From: Favolaschia claudopus
Taxonomy: Eukaryota; Basidiomycota; Agaricomycetes; Agaricales; Mycenaceae
Reading direction: 5' to 3'
DNA length: 64,000 bases
NCBI GenBank assembly: GCA_037176885.1
Contig: JAWWNJ010000003.1
Location: 3,100,001-3,164,000, forward strand
Part shown: one piece after another, positions 47,701 to 60,204 of the stretch
Layout: each line of letters opens with the position of its first letter
Position numbering within the stretch: the first letter of the stretch is position 1
Notes under the pieces: generated by a model
Databases searched by the model: none
The model's input: only the letters and a program-made list of their open reading frames with translations
Told to the model about the DNA's origin: nothing
Position numbers and translations under genes: made by a program

Positions 47701-48277
47701 GTGGTACCTTCTTGTCGTTGGCCTCGTCTTTGACAGCGGTAATAGGCGCCTAGAGATGTCGCGAATTGTCCCTACAAGGGAGGCACATCCTTACTCACTT
47801 GTGACTTACCCGCGGGATACCCTCGCGACCCACCTGAAGTCAGATTTGTTACGTTCATTCTGCACCCCAATGTATGATCTCGTTCTGTCGTCAAAACAAC
47901 TCTGATCCTTGTTTCAAGGTTTCCAAACAAGGCAAAGTGAGTCGATTGCGTCGTAATCATTGCTATCGCGCTGAAAGATTTCTTTTACAGGTGTGCATTG
48001 CGGAACTCGGGCGTTTGTGGTCGTCAGATATCACCATAAAAGAAATATTTTCGCTCGTTTATGGGATTTTGCTCACGCCGGACCTCGAGAACCCTCTGGA
48101 GATTCAAGCGTCGTTGAAGTATTGTACGCGGGCCGTTTTACCTTACTTCCGTTGGGTTTGAGGCTGATGTTCTTTCCAGACGAGGATGACGGTACTTATG
48201 CCCTCGCAGTCGCTGATGCTATCAAAGCTCATGCGTCAAAGACGCGAACACAGTGGAGGGAAGAACTTGAGTCGTAA
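41753..48277 (+). CDS. Giant multidomain protein: CCCH finger, U-box-like segments, split VWA domain, C-terminal ubiquitin-conjugating (E2) domain
   Basis: Twenty-seven exons join in consistent phase to 1,680 aa. In order: MGKKRRILVAFEDSAD start; a CCCH finger at about 223-242 (CX8CX5CX3H); a Cys/His-rich zinc-binding stretch (HCSICGDAL, CPACLARAEM, CAHTHHAHC); a long helical region; a U-box-like VCALSRKRLQDPV (about 666-678). A VWA domain opens at about 861 (MIDAS DLSES) and resumes at about 1290-1430 (GDTAVYDAL, IIIVSDGEDT). About 400 residues lie between the halves, with a second DPV-type segment and ubiquitin-like stretches. The E2 domain, about 1517-1680, has YPRDPPEVRF, the HPN motif, and catalytic Cys about 1606 in KVCIAELGRLWS. 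Expected action: E2-type ubiquitin transfer with built-in target recognition. Confidence 0.85.
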
Positions 48278-48879
48278 AATTGGTATCTGACTTTGTTTTC
48301 TTGAGGCATAGTTACTTTCCATAGTTTCTTGGACTCTTCACAGTAACCGAAAGAAGATGTAAATAGTTCACTAGTGTTTTGCTCCATATTTGGGACTTCA
48401 CTGTTCAGTCGATGATGTTACGGCGTTTGAAACTGTTTGCCATAGTTCTAGATTATTTTATTAGCCATGCCAGTGAAAATTAAACGGCATATACAGCCAC
48501 ATGTTATACACATTCCTAATTATTTTGGGGATTTATGACAGAGCACGGTGGCGTGGACGAACCTTGCGACATTGTGACAGGAAGTGAACTCCGTTTTGGC
48601 AGCGTCACAAAATGTCACAAAAATGTGCTTTCCATTTCAATTTTGATTGGTCCCCTAAAAGCAATTACCTACTACCGGCTCTCAGCTCAAGTTATACAGA
48701 GAATTGGCCCTGCTTTTTTTCTCAGCAGAAACGGGGTGAGGATCAGCAAAAGTTTACATCACAGGCACGGGCAGCGGCCAAATCCGTGATCCCATCTGAT
48801 GATCTGACTGGTAACCCACTTGTCTCCATATCCTCGGGTCCTCCTACCCTCTCCCTCTCCGTCCACCACCACCACAGCG
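48278..48879. promoter_or_regulatory. Intergenic region upstream of the P450 gene
   Basis: The 602 bases between the E2-fusion stop and the P450 start, partly AT-rich near 48440-48530. An open plus frame (48535-48789) shows no known features. Probably 3' UTR plus promoter. Confidence 0.4.
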
Positions 48880-51842
48880 ATGGACCTACCGCCCGGCGTC
48901 GTATACATTTCCCGCGAGCTCCCCCTCACGCTCCTCCCAAGCGCCCTCACCTACGTCTTCCTCACCCGACTTCTGCCTCTCCTCAGCGGCCTCGAGCTCC
49001 CTCTATCGGCGCGTGTGGGCGCAGCAATCATCGCGCACCCAATAGGCATCGTCATCTCCTACATCTTCCGCGAAATTCGCTACGCACGAGACGCCGCTTC
49101 GCGTGGCGCGGTTCACATTCCGGCTGTCCCCTCGAAGAAGTGGGGCGGACTGTCCTTGATTGAGGAGATGAGGAGGTCGGTGTATCCTGGTAAGTTATCG
49201 TATATTGACAGAGATACTTAAGACTGATAATGCATCTGGTATTAGCTGATTTTCTGCTGGACTGGATGGAGGTATATGGGAATACGGTGGTGGCGAAGGT
49301 ATTAGGCGATTATGCGGTACGAGTGTTACGTCTCTCGGGATTCAGGACTGATAATCTGGCTTTAGATCTTCACAACGGAGCCGGAATACATCAAGGCAGG
49401 CATCCACTTCTGACAATTCGGAGGATTGACTGACTGACGTCGATGTGAGTTAGGCTATTTTGGCGACGGATTTCGATAGCTGGTGGAAGGGTAAGTATGC
49501 TTGATTTCGCTTCGAGACGGATGGATGTTTAACGATAATGTTCGGTATAGGGCCAGATGCACATCTCGTCGGGAAATCCCTGCTCGGATCTGGTATGTTA
49601 GAGTACTTCTACATTAATATCCCTCTCAAGTCGTAGGCAGGTGTGTTCAACACCGACGGTAAGACCCTGAAATCACACTGCGTCAACTTAGCTTTATCAC
49701 CGGCGGCTGCTTAGATGTCATGTGGAAGTACGCTGCGTATCCCTTCCTTCCTTCCCATTCCTTCTAAAATTTTCCCAACTTTATCCATCCCTGCCAGATT
49801 TCATCGAACAATGAGCCGCCCGTTCTTCAGCCGGGGTCAGCACCTCACTCCCTCCCCTTCCTCGACTGACTCAGCTGAAAACCAATCATCAATGCAGAAC
49901 GCATCAGCGACTTTGACCTCTTCGACCGACACAGCAACGATGCGCTCACACAGTTGGGACAGCGGTTGTCCGAAGGGCATGCGGTGGATATCCAAGTAAG
50001 CCATCAGTCTACTTGTGGATCCTCTAAATCCTTCTTCTACTTTACTAACCAAACTGAAGGACCTAGTCTCCCGCTTCACCCTCGACTCCGCCACCGAATT
50101 CCTCTTCGGCAAATCCGTCGACTCGATCTCCGCCGGTCTTCCTTACCCTTACCCTTCCTCTTCCTCTCACTCCAACTCCAACTTCAACTCAACGCACCCC
50201 TCCAACACCTACGTCAAAGCCTTCGTCCAAGCGCAGCTCCTCACCACCAAACGCGTCGCCTATTCGTCGAAATGGCCGCTGTACGAGTTTTGGCGGGATC
50301 GGGTGAAGCCGATGCGGCGCGTTTGCGATGATTATGTGGGGGGGATTTTGGAGGAGGCGGTGGAAAGGAAGAGAGCGGGGACGGGGCATGGGATGACACC
50401 GAAAGGGGGAGAGGAGGAAGAGCAGCAGGAGACGTTTTTGAGTCATTTGGTCGAGGCTACGGAGGGTATGTGTGCCTTTCTTTATTTGCGCAACACCGGA
50501 CCAATGTTTTGTGTTGTAGATAAGGAAGTGATCATGGATTCGATTTTCAATATCTTGGTTGCGGGCAGAGACACGGTGCGCTCAACTCAACACTCTATCC
50601 ATCCCATTGCTATGTATTTAACAACACCTTGACTTTTTGAATATTATAGACTGCAGCCACGCTCACGTTCGCCGTGTACATGCTGGCGGAACACCCCGAT
50701 ATGGCGGATCGGCTGAGGAAAGAGGTTTTGGAGGTCGTTGGGAGCGCAAGAATGCCGACGTACGATGATGTGCGCGGGATGAAGTTTTTGAGGGCTTTCA
50801 TCAACGGTGCGTCGGAAATGAATTGGACTGCAGAGTTTGAGTTGATCGACGGGGATAGAAACTCTGAGGCTGTATCCGCCTGTGTGAGTTCAAGCTTTAT
50901 CACTTTTTCCCTTGTTCGGCGTCTTACTTACTGTGGGCGGGTGCATGTAATATAGGCCGTTTGACTCCAGGTATGTATGATGCGCTGGGAAGTATATTAA
51001 CAAAGTGCAGATTGGTTGATTCATTCTTCGTTTTCCACCCAGAACATCGAAGACAGCGACAGTGTGGCCTGCGCTCAAGCCAGGCGATAAGCCGCTTTAT
51101 GTTACTCCGAATTCGAGGTGCACATACCGTTCTGTTCTTTGGCTTGTTTAACTCACGCGAGATATTAATTAATTGCAGAGTACGATACTGCGTCTTCCTG
51201 ATGCATCGGCGCAAGGATTTGTGGGGGCCGGACGGTAAGTTGCCTCACTCAATCTAAGCCGGAATATCCAACTTACTCGATATTGCTGCGATATCCAGCG
51301 CTCGAATTCGACCCCGACCGCTTTTTGGATGATCGTGTGAGAAAATACTTGACGCCGAATCCGTTCATCTTCTTGCCGTTCAATGCTGGTGCGTCGTTCG
51401 CCTTGCATTCCTCAATGATGACTCAATGCAATGCTAAAATCTCAATGTTCCTCCAGGCCCTCGTATTTGTCTCGGTCAACAGGTCTCTATCGCCGTCCTT
51501 GTTCTTTGCGTTCTCAACTAACTAACGCTATTATACTCAGTTCGCCTATAACGAAGCCTCCTTCTTCCTCATCCGTCTCCTCCAAAAGTTCGCCTCCTTC
51601 ACGCTCGCACCCGACGCGCAACCGGAATCCACGCGGCCGCCGGAGAGCTGGAAGCACGCGAAGGGGACGCAGGCGACGGAGAAGATTATGTTGGAGAGGC
51701 ATCTGACAATGTTTGCGAAGGTGAGTGGCTATGGCGGAGGTGGGGTGGAAGGAAGATTGACTGACCGTGATTGATTTTGTCTCATTTTTTGAAGGGAGGA
51801 TTGTGGGTGAGGATGAAAGCTGTTGCGACGGAGCAGGAGTAG
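48880..51842 (+). CDS. Cytochrome P450, CYP63-like
   Basis: About 15 exons. The N-terminus [20 protein letters not shown], with a following hydrophobic helix, anchors the protein in the ER membrane. Diagnostic motifs follow: [15 protein letters not shown] (C helix), [18 protein letters not shown]-helix AGRDTTAATLTF (split by an intron after the first Thr), ExxR as ETLRLYPPV (about 50862-50885), and FDPDRF. The heme loop [18 protein letters not shown] has the ligand Cys at about 51474. The C-terminus is [11 protein letters not shown]. The start and these motifs resemble CYP63 enzymes of wood-decay fungi, which oxidise long-chain and aromatic compounds (family knowledge). The substrate of this enzyme is not predictable. 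There is a Ser/Asn-rich insertion after LPYPYPSS. Confidence 0.9.
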
Positions 51843-52060
51843 GTTCCTCGATCGCGAAAGGAGGCTCGGATGATTATGTACTTTGTATTTTATGTATTTC
51901 TGAGCATCCGAGTCCCCGGGCATTTTCTCTGCAATATTGTCGAGAACATCAGTCTATGTCCATTTTGGGATAACTGCCAATCAATATCGGCGATCAAGAA
52001 AGGCGGGCAAACATTGCCAGCGCCCACTGTTTGCTCTTGCCCACCATCTCGCTGACTGCT

Positions 52061-53698
52061 ATGCACCGTTGCTGGGAGGTGTCAGAAATTGCTCGCAAAA
52101 TAGTTGGTGCCTTCCCTCCAGATCCACCCAAGGACAATGGGAGTCTCCCCTGGAGGCAGAACCGGGAAACATTGCTAAGGCTGGCGATGAGCTGTCGTTT
52201 ACTCAGCGAACCGGCCCTCGACTTGCTATGGAAAAAGCAGATTTCTCTTCAGAACCTTCTTAAACTTTTACCGACCAACCTGACACTCAAAATACCCATT
52301 GTGCGTCTTCACAAATTCGAAACACTGAACGATGGTTGACTGTCGCACGAATCGCATTTACAGGAATCTTCGACCCCACATGGCGAAGTACCGTGCTGGA
52401 AGAGGTTTCTCTTTTACTCGTACCGAATCCGGGATATCCAGATTTCCGATAGGGAATCTGAAATGCTGCATCCATTGCGGTCAGCACCAGTAAACTGCAT
52501 TTTCCCGAATATTCTCTCCATCGAATGGAACATCACGAGCCCCGACACGATTCTACACCCCGAACTGCTACTCGGTCCCCGGCTGATCTCCGTCTCCCTC
52601 AATTTGGGCTATATGCTCGACTTCTCGGAATATGCCCCGCTTTTGCTATTCATGGCAGTACATAATCTCTCATTAGAGGAACTCAAAGTCTTTACCCACA
52701 TTCCGTCAGGCGACGCGGCGAGAGATTTTAGCGAAGCGTTCCTGGACGCGATCTTCGCCTGCATCATCGCCTCTAAACATCTGCATTCCCTCAGAATCCC
52801 GCATCTCACCGAACCGATGTTTCGCCATCTCGCGACTGTACCCCATCTACGGAGCCTCACCTTCACTCATTTCCGGAAATTCAAAGTGCCTCATCCCCGA
52901 GCTCAGCAGCCTCAGCTCCATCGAACCATCTTTCCATCCCTCGAATCTCTCGCCATCTGCGCCAACAGGTTACATGACGGAGTTCACGAGCTTTTACTCA
53001 ATTCTGCCACCGATATCCCTCTCAAACACTTGGAATGTATAGCCAACGTCGCATCTTCTCAAGAGGCCCTGCACGATATTTTCGCAGCTTTACCCGTCCA
53101 CTGCTCAACTGGTCAATTAACCGGTCTCACTCTATGGTGCGAGTCCCTTGCCCTCGACGATCCAGAAACCGACCCAATCGGGCTACAAATATACTCCCCC
53201 ATCCTCCGCCTCCGCAACCTGCGCCATCTCAGGCTGAAGTGGCCTACGGGAGTTGCTCTCGACGACAACGTCTGTTCCAGCATGGCAGAAGCCTGGCCAT
53301 ATCTCATCACGCTGAAATTTTATGCGAATCCCAATAACATTGATCCCGATTCTACCCCTTCCCTGAACATTACCTCCCTAAGCGCCTTCGCTCGTCATTG
53401 CCCACATCTTTTCGCCTTGCAGTTGTCTCTTGACGCGGCACGTTTAGCGGAATCCGATTTGGATGCGGCACGGTTCCCTTTCGGACAGACGACGCTGGGA
53501 TTTTTGAAAGTTATGTATTCCACCATTGAGGATCCGCAGTTGGTTGCCCGCTTCTTGAGGGCGATCTTTCCGGCGCTGCGGATCCTCGATCCAACAGATA
53601 ATTCTCTTCATGAGGAGAACGGACATTCGTCTATGTCTGCACGATGGAGAGAGGTGCAGACGCTGTTGGCAGGCTCAGAAGATGAGAATAGAGTTTAA
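52061..53698 (+). CDS. F-box-like / leucine-rich-repeat protein
   Basis: Two exons (52061-52300, 52364-53698; phase 0) encode 524 aa. The N-terminus MHRCWEVSEIARKIVGAF, then LLRLAMSCRLLSEPALDLLW, is the typical divergent F-box of a family highly expanded in mushrooms. Leucine-rich segments follow (FPNILSIEWNI, HLHSLRIPHLTEPMFRHL, VPHLRSLTFTHF, FPSLESLAICANR, LRNLRHLRLKWP, CPHLFALQLSLDA). It probably acts as the substrate receptor of an SCF ubiquitin ligase. The ligand is unknown. It begins 218 bases after the P450 stop and converges with the aldolase-family gene. Confidence 0.85.
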
Positions 53699-53825
53699 AC
53701 CGTACCTAGCTGAACCAAAACAGGATAAACAACGTTTACTTGATCACATCCGGGCCAGTCTGGGCACAATACATGATAAGGAAGTACATATTTCCGCATC
53801 GATTTTACGAACGCTTTCTCGATAC

Positions 53826-54899
53826 TCAGGAAGAGCTTTGAAACTTAACCCCCTCCTCCTTCTCCAACACCATGAACTCCATACTCCCGCTGAACCACCC
53901 CGCCATCGCCGAACCGACCGTCTTCCCCGTCTCCGCCGCCTGCGCAGAGTTGATCACCACAGTCTTCCCGCCTTGTGCGCCGGCGGCCGCATCCGCGAGG
54001 AGCTGCACCTGACACGCGCGCTCCATGGCGATGTAAAAGTGGATCGTCGCTTCGATGGTGGGTGTCGCGACGAGCAGACCGTGATTCTGCAGAATGGCGG
54101 CTTTCTTGGAGCCAAGGGCTTCGGTGATAGCGAGGCCTTCGGCTTCGTCGAGGACGATGCCGTTGTATTGGGTGTATAATGCGTGATCCTGAGACGGAAT
54201 TATATAAATGAATAAAATTAGTGTTGTGTTCCATTCATCGGAATTTGGAGTGGGTTGGACTCACGTTGTAGAATGCACATGCATCTTGTGAGATTGGGTC
54301 GAGGGTTTTGCCTAGAGCGGAGAACGCCTTGCCGTAGGTTGAGTGCGAGTGCGCGGCGCAGAGGACGTCGGGACGCGCGGCGTGGATCTTGGAGTGGATC
54401 ATGAAGGCGGCGGTGTTGAGGACGCGGAAGGGGCCATTCTTCTGACCAGATTCCTCAAGAATTTTGCCGTTGTGGTCGACGAGGAGGAGGTCGGAGGGTT
54501 GAATCAGCTTGAAGTGCAAGCCCTACCCGATGAAAGTCAAATCAGATTGGGATCCGAGGATACGAAATAGAGGCGTACAAAGGGATTGACCCAGAAGCAG
54601 TCGGGACGGACGGGATCCTTCATAGATAAGGTAAGTGGGAGATTGAGACGGTGTGGCGCAGAGTGCAGACCCGAACTGTGATATGCCCGGCAACACCTTC
54701 ATCGTATCCACGATTGCCTTAAATATATTGGATGAAGGTCGGCGGGAACAGCGAGGGCATAGCTGAACGAACCGAATATCCGCAAAGCCTGAGCAAGACG
54801 GAACTTGAGGAACTCGCGCTCCTCGAGTTTGGTTTGGAAGACCGGGGGTCGCGGGATGCTGCCCGAGTGGGTTTTGGCGTCGTCGAACTCGTTGGACAT
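53826..54899 (-). CDS. Class II aldolase/adducin domain protein
   Basis: Five exons from ATG 54899 (MSNEFDDAKTHSGSIPRPP) to stop 53826. The first runs 54899-54773. The Zn-binding and active-site segments of the class II aldolase/adducin fold are present: EGVAGHITVRDP, CFWVNPFGLHF, MIHSKIHAARPDVLCAAHSH (His pair), and AILQNHGLLVATPTIEAT (third His). Family members include fuculose-phosphate aldolases and many fungal proteins without assigned substrate; the cytosolic fold binds Zn2+ through three His. Length (about 290 aa) and motif order are normal. A Gln/Ala-rich C-terminal helix follows. The substrate is unknown. Confidence 0.9.
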
Positions 54900-57800
54900 G
54901 GTGCTAGGTGGATGGTAGTGAGGGGTGGGGGTCGAAGGGAAGAGTGGGCGGCCGGGCAAGTAACGGGTAAGGGAATAAGTTATAACCGATTCGCCTCGCT
55001 TATATGTTCTTTCCTCCGCTCTCACGCTGTCGTTGCCAACGGTTACCCCGCAAATCGTAATTAAGCCCTTCGAGATGCGGGGTAAAGAAACAAAATGCAT
55101 CGAGTCGGAAAACAGACAAGAATATTTCCAACAACTTCAGTTTTTACGATTTATTAGAGTGTAAAGAGCCAAGTGAGGTGGGACGAGGAAGGATCATTCG
55201 TTCAGAGGGGAAAAGAACATTCCGAGGCGTGTGAACTCACGGGTTGGATCCGTGCCAATCCTTGAACTGAACCGCGATTTGCGGTTCCGCAAATTCATAG
55301 CTTCCCTACACTATTCAGCAAGATTCAGCATATGATTGGAAGCCCGGACCCATATTACCCGGCTGGCAATCTGGCATTCTAAGTTCTCGCTTGGCACGAT
55401 ATGAAAAACGATAGATCTGTTATTCGGGCATCCCGCTGTACTTATCAACAGCCGCACTTTTGAGCTGCAATGATTGAGCCGACTGAGCGGATTGCCGTAT
55501 TTATACATATTCTTACTGTTCACCTTGTCAAAAAGACAAGTTTGCAACCTGAAAGCTTTGAAGCTTTAGCAGGTAGAAGTGGAAGCCTGAGGTGTTTCTC
55601 TATTTTGATACCAATTCCTCATGTAGTGTATGCAGGGATCAGGCAATCTACAGCCGCGATCCAATGGCAATTATATTCGGAACCTTTCCGCACCGTGTTA
55701 AATTCGAACTCAGTTTCCGGTTCAGTGCCTCGGGTCGATCCCAGGAGAGGCCGGGATATTGCCTAAATAGTGACTCAATTCACTTCACTTCACAAGAACC
55801 GGAATCACTTGGTGGCGTTCAGGTACATCGAAGATACGGACGACACCCGTCACGCGTTGCTTGTATGTGTGGACGCGTTTGATGGAATTTACGTGCGCCA
55901 TCACGAACCTTAAGTATTTCCTGAGGTATAAGTACTATCTAGGATCTTTGGCGGTCGAGAGGCGGACCTCGAGATCCTCAATCAGAAACACAACGGACCT
56001 GCCGAATATTGCAGCCCCACTTTTGATAATGTCCTCGACTTTGGATTCGATAGCCGGCTGCTGATGCGCTACTCTGGTCGGGATGATCACCACGAACAGC
56101 ATATTCTGCAACTTACTACTGGCCGAGCTCGTTGTAAATTTCGCCCGATTTCATTGCGATTTCTCTAAGGCTTTCAGCCGCAAAGCCAGAGTCGGAGTTG
56201 GAACTTGGCCGGCTGTTGGGGCAGTGACATCGTGGGAGTTCACGTGATTCTTCAACGTAGTAGAGAAGTAGGTGGATTAGTCTAATGATCGAATGCCGTA
56301 ATAGGTCCAGAACGACCCAGAAGACCCTGATAAAGCCAGATAAGGCCAGATAACGCTGCGATGACAGGAAACATCAATCTAATCGGTGAGGCTGTGTTTC
56401 CCTCGGCCAGCGCTCGGGCCAAGTCGGGCGCCGCTTTCCGGCGCAGAGTCACACCATGATCTCGACGTTCTTCCTGCATTTTCCCCCCCACGGACAAGAT
56501 ACGGCACCTTGAAGGCTTCGACTCGAAACACTCGGACATTACTCAGACAGTCAGCCTCGCTCATCCTTTTCAAGCTCGCTCTCAAGTCTCTCTTGTTTTT
56601 TTGGTTCACTGAACCCGCCGACTACTTATGCCGCTTCCTACGGTCGTAACAGTACAAAATTTTCGCCGCATCTTGGAGCTCGTTGCAATTCTTAGGATGT
56701 GTACTTTACACTGAATATCATGAAATCCGTTGGCAAAGTAGCTGTATCTTCTGCTTGACTCGTTTCCGCTGCTGCCACACTAAGGTCATACCATCTGTGC
56801 ACATAGAAACGAAGACCAAACGACGTTACGGGGATCTCTCTTGCTAGTATCCTCCTGTTGAAGCAACTCGTTTCACGACAGTTTGTCAACGTCGCATTGT
56901 ATCATCAATTATACAACGGGATTCCAACAGACAGCAAGCTAGCCCCGTAGTATCTCGCACTTAGACTAACTCCCCGGGCTTGCTGTGAAGCGCCGACAAT
57001 GGCCTCGACGACGGCAACACCAGTTATTATTCACTTCTTCGTTCATGCTCTAGCTTTTCGGTACTTACATCACAGGACTCTTTGTCAATGTTGAAGTTTG
57101 TATTCAATGTTGAGTTCATGTTCGAGTTTGGAGTCTTCCAGCCTTTATTAGATTTATCATGTGAGTTGCTTCTTCCTAAATCAACTTCAAGTCAACACAT
57201 TCAAATTCGAATTTGAGCCCGAGGGGCGATGCAGCGATGAGCATCCGGCTTGCAGTGAGGTTTTGAGGAGCTGATGACTTAAATACGGCGGTATAGAGCG
57301 ACTGCAGGCTTGATGACGCGTCTCTCACACTGAGACACTCGAGTCGTGTTTGTTCAATCTTGCATTCAGTACAGGACACAAATCAATTTTCGAACTGTTA
57401 TCCGGGATGGAATGAAAGTCAAGAGACGCACAGTCTCACAATGAAGGCACGTTGTTGTATTCAGGGTAGGGCCTTGGTTACAAGTTGTGTGATTTCAAGG
57501 CTGATTCGGACGATGCAATTGAGAAAACGTGTGTTCTCTTCGTGATATCGACATGGGTTCACTTGGTTTTCGTACCCGTACTTGCAGCGGGTGTTGTTTC
57601 GAGGTGCGCTTGTCTCCTTGAAATTTATATTGTTTCTCAGAAGAACGATGGCTGAATCTGTTTTCCCTAGGGCTATAGCTGACCTCGCCTTGAGCTGCAA
57701 ATAGCCGGTTCTCGGAATTGGGTGAGCAGCGTAACGGGTGAGTAACGAAATATCGTATGATCGAGTCAATCTTACAACCTCGAATCGCTAAAGTGTATTC

Positions 57801-60204
57801 TGGACTTTGAGCCTTTCATCTCCTATTCAACATCTATCAAGGACTAGATTCGCTTAGTGATTCAGAAACCACGTTTGTGAAAGCAGCAACTCAGGAGATC
57901 TAGATACGAGTATCTATGTAGCTATTGAGGACCCCATTCTGTATATACATTATATTGACTGGGTTCTTGCTACTTGAATGAGAATATCACAGCCTCAGCA
58001 GAGTAAGGACGCAAAACTCGCAACGGATGCATTGTAACTTAGCCGCCAACGTAACACAATTAAATTGTTATGCATTATCGCAGTGTGGGGAACACAACAG
58101 ACGACCGACGCAACGGTGGGAAGATCGGGAATGACAGAAATTGTCAGTCCAGCGACGGCGCGAAGGAGTACGCCAACCGCAGGCAGGCCATGGAACAAAT
58201 GACAGCGCGGAGGCTGAAGAAAGGCGAAGCGTTTGACGCCGGCGCGGAGACCATCACAGAAACAGCGGTGCCAAGACCGCGAAGGACAAGGATTTATGAC
58301 GTTGGTGCGAAGGCCATAGAGCTTGAAGCTTGAAGAGCGATAGCGCGAAGGCTGAACAAAGGCAGCGATTTTCACGCCGACACGGAGGCCTTGACAAGGA
58401 ACCACGGTCCCAAGAATGGAGCAGGGTGAGTGATGTACAACTTTGAGGCACAGTCAAAATTGTGCGAGGTCGGATATAACAACCAAGGAGACGAAACAGT
58501 AGACTACTTGCGTGACATTTTGGAACGCTGTCTCATAGAAGAGTGGTTGCTGAGAATGATTAATGCGGCAAGTTTTCAACCCGTACAGTAGAAGACGGAT
58601 AATTCGTAGAAGACAAATAACTGCTGGATGTATCGGCAAGTCCGTCGGTGTTGCAAGCAAGAGAACAAGCCGGCGCTTACATGCGGAGGATTCAGAATCA
58701 TACGAACTCTGAACCTCCGGGACACGGAAAGACTCGTGCTGGAAGAGAAATGCACACCGGCGAATCGGCGATTCATGAGGAAGTACGCAAAAGCACGCGC
58801 GCGAACGTGAAAGACCTGCCAAAAGGCAGAGGAACAAATCTCAGCGCCGAATCTGGCTTGCGAATCGTTACAGCGCGCCAGTGCTTCATTGCCCGCACGT
58901 TCAGCCAGTTGGCGAGCAAGTCTTGCAACATGCCGCAGGACACCGAAGATCCGAATTGGGCAGGACTAGAATCGAGTAGGTTTTCAAGTTGTTCTGAAGT
59001 CGTCTTAATTCTCTAGCAAACTCGTGCGAAATAAGCCAATGAGACCAGGAGGACGCCGGTCACAGTCGCCGGGACAAAAGCGTGGACGGTCGCCGTCGAA
59101 CGGAGGGAAGCGCCGCGGACGACGATCCCGACCGTCGCGCAGAACGCTGTTGACAGTGGCGGCGTGGTTCGGGAAGAGAAGCTGTCATTACGGTATGCCA
59201 TCATTAGACTAATCAACCCCCTCCCTCAACGTAGTATGTTCTAGAGTCACGTGTATTCCCACGCCTCTCGTTTCCCACTGACGCGCACCTTGACGAGCCC
59301 AACGTCGACAGTCATTCTCCCCGCCAACTCAACGCCGAGACGCTCCTTGCCCTCAACGACCTCCTTATCTGGTTCCTTTTGCCGACCCTTTCTGTACACG
59401 TCATCCGCCCGTCGACTCCGCTACACGCCGGAGACTTGCGCCGCCGGGAAGGAGAGGGAAGAGAGACCCCTTACCGGTGACCTTGGACTCGAGGAGCAGC
59501 ATCCGTCTCTCCACCGCTCACTTCACCACTCTACTCCGCAGCTGTACCGCCATCCGCTCTCTCTCTAGATCAACAGCAACTTCGTCTCCATCTCTCGGTC
59601 CTCGGACCGCTTACCCAAGAATAAGTCAGCCAATGATCGACGCACATATCTCGAATCTACCACACCGGTACCGTCGTTCACCCCCTTCCTCGTCACATCT
59701 TACCACCTCCACCCCCCGGGTCACCACGGTCAAAAACTGCACAGCTAGAATATCGAATCACCGCTGAAGAATGGGAGGAATGATAATATTGAGCGGCCCG
59801 CCAGCGAATCCGGAGTAGCAACGGCGATTTTCGAAGGTGAGAATTCCTGACCTGCTATTTTCTCCAGCTAAAAATACGTCTATCAGCTATTTTTGAGCTT
59901 TTGACATACAGAAGAACCTCATGATGTCGTCTCATGCTCCGCGAAGTGTCGATTTTTGTATTTTACTTGGACCGCAATCACAACCCCCTGCTCATTTATC
60001 ACTTCCACGCGAAAAACTTCGGCCGCTCTACGGACTTTGTCTTGGTATTGGCTTGGTATGCGCTGTCGCTGGCCGGAAGAAGCTCGGAATGCGCTACGTC
60101 GACGCTCAGATATAAAGTCTTCGTTTTCGTTTCAGGCAGCATTGAGCAGCCCCAGGCATCCCGTTACCCTTCCAAGCTCTTCGGCTGACAACTGCTCGCT
60201 CACA
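54900..60204. other. Gene-poor region
   Basis: About 5.3 kb without a confidently called gene. The plus frame 55592-55882 and neighbouring frames up to about 56130 look weakly protein-like in composition but lack any family motif and run into stops; they could be a decayed gene. At 58205-58420 there is an imperfect tandem duplication (GCGCGGAGGCTGAAGAAAGG versus GCGCGAAGGCTGAACAAAGG, about 135 bp apart). The frames at 59024-59212 and 59251-59770 are Arg/Ser/Pro-rich and not convincing. The last few hundred bases presumably contain the xylanase promoter. Confidence 0.45.

Noticed and set aside
58648..59016. 122-aa plus ORF in the gene-poor region
   Set aside because: No recognisable motif, no conserved splice structure, and composition close to background.
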